Origin: Lachnospiraceae bacterium
GTDB taxonomy: Bacteria; Bacillota; Clostridia; Lachnospirales; Lachnospiraceae
NCBI GenBank assembly: GCA_024698345.1
Contig: JAILRH010000037.1
Location: forward strand, 1-54,318
Direction of reading: 5' to 3'
Length of the DNA: 54,318 nt
How positions within the stretch are numbered: position 1 is the first letter of the stretch; the number at the start of each line of letters is the position of its first letter. A program made the position numbers and the translations under genes. The notes below the pieces were generated by a model that worked only from the letters and a program-made list of their open reading frames with translations, was not told the origin of the DNA and made no database searches. Below are positions 52,286 through 54,318 of this stretch, piece by piece.

Positions 52286-52342
52286 GTAACTATTCAGTCT
52301 TTCATAATATTTATTCTTTTATGTGCATGGCTGAATAGTTGC
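52286..52342 (+). other. Hairpin between lanC and guaA
   Basis: GTAACTATTCAG (52286-52297) pairs with CTGAATAGTTGC (52331-52342; one G-U) around a 33-base loop rich in T. There is no U-run after the stem. It may be a weak terminator of the lan operon or part of the guaA leader. Confidence 0.45.
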
Positions 52343-52376
52343 AAATAAATAGCATTATCATTTTAGGAGGAAACAA

Positions 52377-53924
52377 ATGAAGCGCGAATTAGTAATCGTT
52401 ATTGACTTCGGTGGGCAGTACAATCAGCTCGTAGCACGTCGTGTTCGTGAGTGCAATGTGTACTGTGAGATTTATTCTTATAAAACTGATATTGAAAAGA
52501 TTAAAGAAATGAATCCGAAGGGTATCATCCTTACAGGTGGACCAAACAGCTGTTATGAAGCCGATTCACCAACATACACAAAGGATTTATTTGAACTTGG
52601 CATTCCGGTACTCGGTCTTTGCTATGGAGCACAGCTTATGCAGCATGTTCTTGGTGGTAAGGTTGAGAAGGCAGATGCCAGAGAATATGGAAAAACAGAA
52701 GTTATTGTAGACAAGCAATCATCTAAGATTTTCGAGGGTGTTTCACCTAAGACTATCTGTTGGATGAGTCATTTTGATTATATATCACAGATCGCACCTG
52801 GATTTGAGATTACATCTCACACAGACAATTGTCCTTGTGCATCTGCAGAGAATGAGAACAAGAAACTTTACGCTATCCAGTTCCATCCGGAAGTACTTCA
52901 CACACAGGAAGGTACAAAGATGCTCTATAACTTTGTACGTGGAGTTTGTGGATGTGCAGGAGACTGGAGAATGGACTCATTCGTTGAAGAGTCTATTAAA
53001 GCAATTCGCGAAAAAGTTGGCGACGGAAAGGTTCTCTGCGCATTATCAGGTGGAGTTGATTCATCTGTTGCAGCAGTTATGCTTTCTAAGGCCATCGGAA
53101 AGCAGCTTACATGTGTATTCGTAGACCACGGTCTTCTTCGTAAGAACGAAGGCGACGAAGTTGAAGCAGTATTTGGACCGGAAGGACCATACGACTTGAA
53201 TTTTATCAGAGTAAACGCACAGGAGAGATACTACAGCAAACTTGCAGGTGTGGAAGATCCTGAGACAAAGAGAAAAATAATCGGAGAAGAATTCATCCGT
53301 GTATTTGAAGAAGAAGCAAAGAAAATCGGCGCTGTTGATTTTCTTGTACAGGGAACAATTTATCCGGACGTAGTAGAGAGCGGACTTGGCGGTGAATCAG
53401 CCGTAATCAAATCTCACCACAACGTAGGGGGATTACCTGATTACGTAGATTTCAAAGAAATCATCGAGCCACTTAGAGACCTCTTCAAAGATGAGGTAAG
53501 AAAAGCCGGACTTGAGATGGGAATTCCGGAATACTTAGTATTCCGTCAGCCATTCCCGGGACCGGGACTTGGAATCAGAATCATCGGTGAAGTAACAGCC
53601 GAGAAGGTTCGCATGGTTCAGGATGCAGATGCAATCTACCGCGAAGAGATTGCCAATGCGGGTCTCGACAAAACAATCGGCCAGTATTTCGCAGCCCTCA
53701 CAAACATGAGAAGCGTTGGAGTAATGGGCGACGAGAGAACATATGATTACGCAATAGCACTCCGTGCAGTAAACACAATCGATTTCATGACAGCAGAGGC
53801 TGCTGAGATACCGTTTGATGTGCTTCAGAAGGTAATGAGTAGGATTATTAATGAGGTGCGTGGTGTTAATAGAGTAATGTATGATCTGACGAGCAAGCCA
53901 CCTGGAACTATTGAATTCGAGTGA
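52377..53924 (+). CDS. guaA: GMP synthase (glutamine-hydrolysing)
   Basis: 515 residues, converts XMP to GMP. The class I amidotransferase domain (1-190) has [10 protein letters not shown] with the nucleophile Cys and [11 protein letters not shown] with the His-Glu pair. The ATP-pyrophosphatase domain has [13 protein letters not shown] (P-loop), and the C-terminal dimerisation domain ends [11 protein letters not shown], the highly conserved guaA 3' end. AGGAGG lies 8 bases before ATG. Codons are optimised, as expected for a housekeeping gene. Confidence 0.98.
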   Translation: MKRELVIVIDFGGQYNQLVARRVRECNVYCEIYSYKTDIEKIKEMNPKGIILTGGPNSCYEADSPTYTKDLFELGIPVLGLCYGAQLMQHVLGGKVEKADAREYGKTEVIVDKQSSKIFEGVSPKTICWMSHFDYISQIAPGFEITSHTDNCPCASAENENKKLYAIQFHPEVLHTQEGTKMLYNFVRGVCGCAGDWRMDSFVEESIKAIREKVGDGKVLCALSGGVDSSVAAVMLSKAIGKQLTCVFVDHGLLRKNEGDEVEAVFGPEGPYDLNFIRVNAQERYYSKLAGVEDPETKRKIIGEEFIRVFEEEAKKIGAVDFLVQGTIYPDVVESGLGGESAVIKSHHNVGGLPDYVDFKEIIEPLRDLFKDEVRKAGLEMGIPEYLVFRQPFPGPGLGIRIIGEVTAEKVRMVQDADAIYREEIANAGLDKTIGQYFAALTNMRSVGVMGDERTYDYAIALRAVNTIDFMTAEAAEIPFDVLQKVMSRIINEVRGVNRVMYDLTSKPPGTIEFE

Positions 53925-53925
53925 C

Positions 53926-53939
53926 CGAACACACGTTCG
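53926..53939. promoter_or_regulatory. Perfect SOS (LexA/DinR) box just after guaA
   Basis: CGAACACACGTTCG begins two bases after the guaA stop codon. It is a perfect match to the Firmicute pattern CGAAC-N4-GTTCG. No SOS gene is directly adjacent in the window; it may control genes of the element that begins here. Confidence 0.7.
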
Positions 53940-54263
53940 ATTATTCCGATAGATAAAGGCTTTGAGACATATAGGCTTTAAAACATGAAGTCAATATGCA
54001 GTAAAGCCCCATAAATAAAGGATTCTTTAAAACTAAGATAGTTTTAAAGAGTCCTTTTTTTAGTGCAAACAGCTAGGAAAAATGGGCATCCTGGCTGTTT
54101 TTTTTATGAAGTCCACAGAATAATACCAGGTGGCTTGCCACTTTTTAGAGATGAAGAAAGGGGGGAGTGCCACTCCCTCAAAAAGATAAAAAGAAAGCAA
54201 TAGAATAATGACATAGACGAAACAAATTAAATTAATTGGAAAATCTGAAAGGAGATTAGGGTT
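53940..54263 (+). other. Gene-free region with several terminators after guaA
   Basis: No convincing frame. It holds a strong terminator (stem AAAGGATTCTTTAAAACT 54017-54034 with its partner, then TTTTTTT to 54060), a second one (AACAGCTAGG 54068-54077 with CCTGGCTGTT, then TTTTTTT to about 54105), a small GTGGC/GCCAC stem with TTTTT at 54130-54146, and a GGGAGTGCCACTCCC palindrome near 54164-54178. A GGAG ribosome binding site precedes the last gene. Confidence 0.7.
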
Positions 54264-54318
54264 ATGTCAGAGAAGTTATATTATACAGCAAAAGAAGTTG
54301 CTGAGATGTTAGGAATTT
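54264..54318 (+). CDS. Excisionase-like / MerR-type HTH protein, cut by window edge
   Basis: Only the first 18 codons are visible: MSEKLYYTAKEVAEMLGI. The LYYTAKEVAEMLGI segment is typical of the first helices of small excisionase-type or helix-turn-helix-17 DNA-binding proteins. AAAGGAGATTAGGGTT precedes the ATG. Its place after guaA suggests an integrated element's excisionase. Confidence 0.6.
   Translation, partial: MSEKLYYTAKEVAEMLGI

Noticed and set aside
52218-52376. Purine-type riboswitch before guaA
   Set aside because: The only structure is a single AT-rich hairpin; the conserved purine aptamer loops are absent.

Overview
The window is AT-rich DNA from a low-GC Firmicute, most likely a gut Lachnospiraceae member. 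This rests on the gene content (CvfB, FtsEX, CPA2 antiporter, short ThiC, LanBC-type lantibiotic, Agr-type signalling), strong GGAGG ribosome binding sites, TTG/GTG starts and intrinsic terminators. No rRNA, tRNA or CRISPR array was seen. I do not name a species.

Layout. 1-1590: a decaying stretch with the right end of an IS200/IS605 element, a beheaded glutamate-cysteine ligase, an ACT-domain gene and a prenyl-diphosphate synthase that both lost their middles, and one intact DUF1284 gene. 1770-4410: thiamine operon (promoter, TPP riboswitch, thiD, thiC). 4550-6920: larB-larC for the nickel-pincer cofactor; LarC carries about 50 histidines in a repeat. 7100-9650: SulP anion transporter and bioY, the latter behind a BirA-type operator with repeated half-sites. 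9750-13980: membrane protein (minus strand), L,D-transpeptidase, acyl-ACP thioesterase, CvfB-like S1 protein.

14031-22620 is a 2-aminoethylphosphonate (AEP) assembly and surface-transfer operon: membrane sulfatase-superfamily enzyme, PhnW, nucleotidyltransferase-PEP mutase fusion, LicC/PntC-like cytidylyltransferase, phosphonopyruvate decarboxylase, a YidC-like/CDP-glycerol-phosphotransferase-like fusion and a tiny membrane protein. Together these can convert PEP to CMP-AEP and plausibly attach AEP to a membrane-linked acceptor. 22870-37490 is mostly housekeeping: UgpC/MsmX-type ATPase, CdaR-like regulator, ftsE-ftsX-EnvC-like-CtpA division/peptidase genes, PII-like protein with an antiporter, SOS-controlled uvrB, acetyltransferase, uvrA.

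37497-52217 is an accessory block between uvrA and guaA. It holds an Agr-type quorum-sensing locus (agrB, agrC, agrA, XRE regulator on minus; an unannotated divergent agrD on plus) and a class I lantibiotic cluster (lanF-E-G-R-K-A1-A2-B-T-C) with two nisin-like precursors and no leader protease in the window. After guaA the sequence ends with a perfect SOS box, several terminators and the start of an excisionase-like gene, which suggests a mobile island integrated at the guaA 3' end.

A recurring oddity is short tandem repeats (10, 15, 20, 21, 22 and 30 bp units) placed at or just after stop codons or in leaders.
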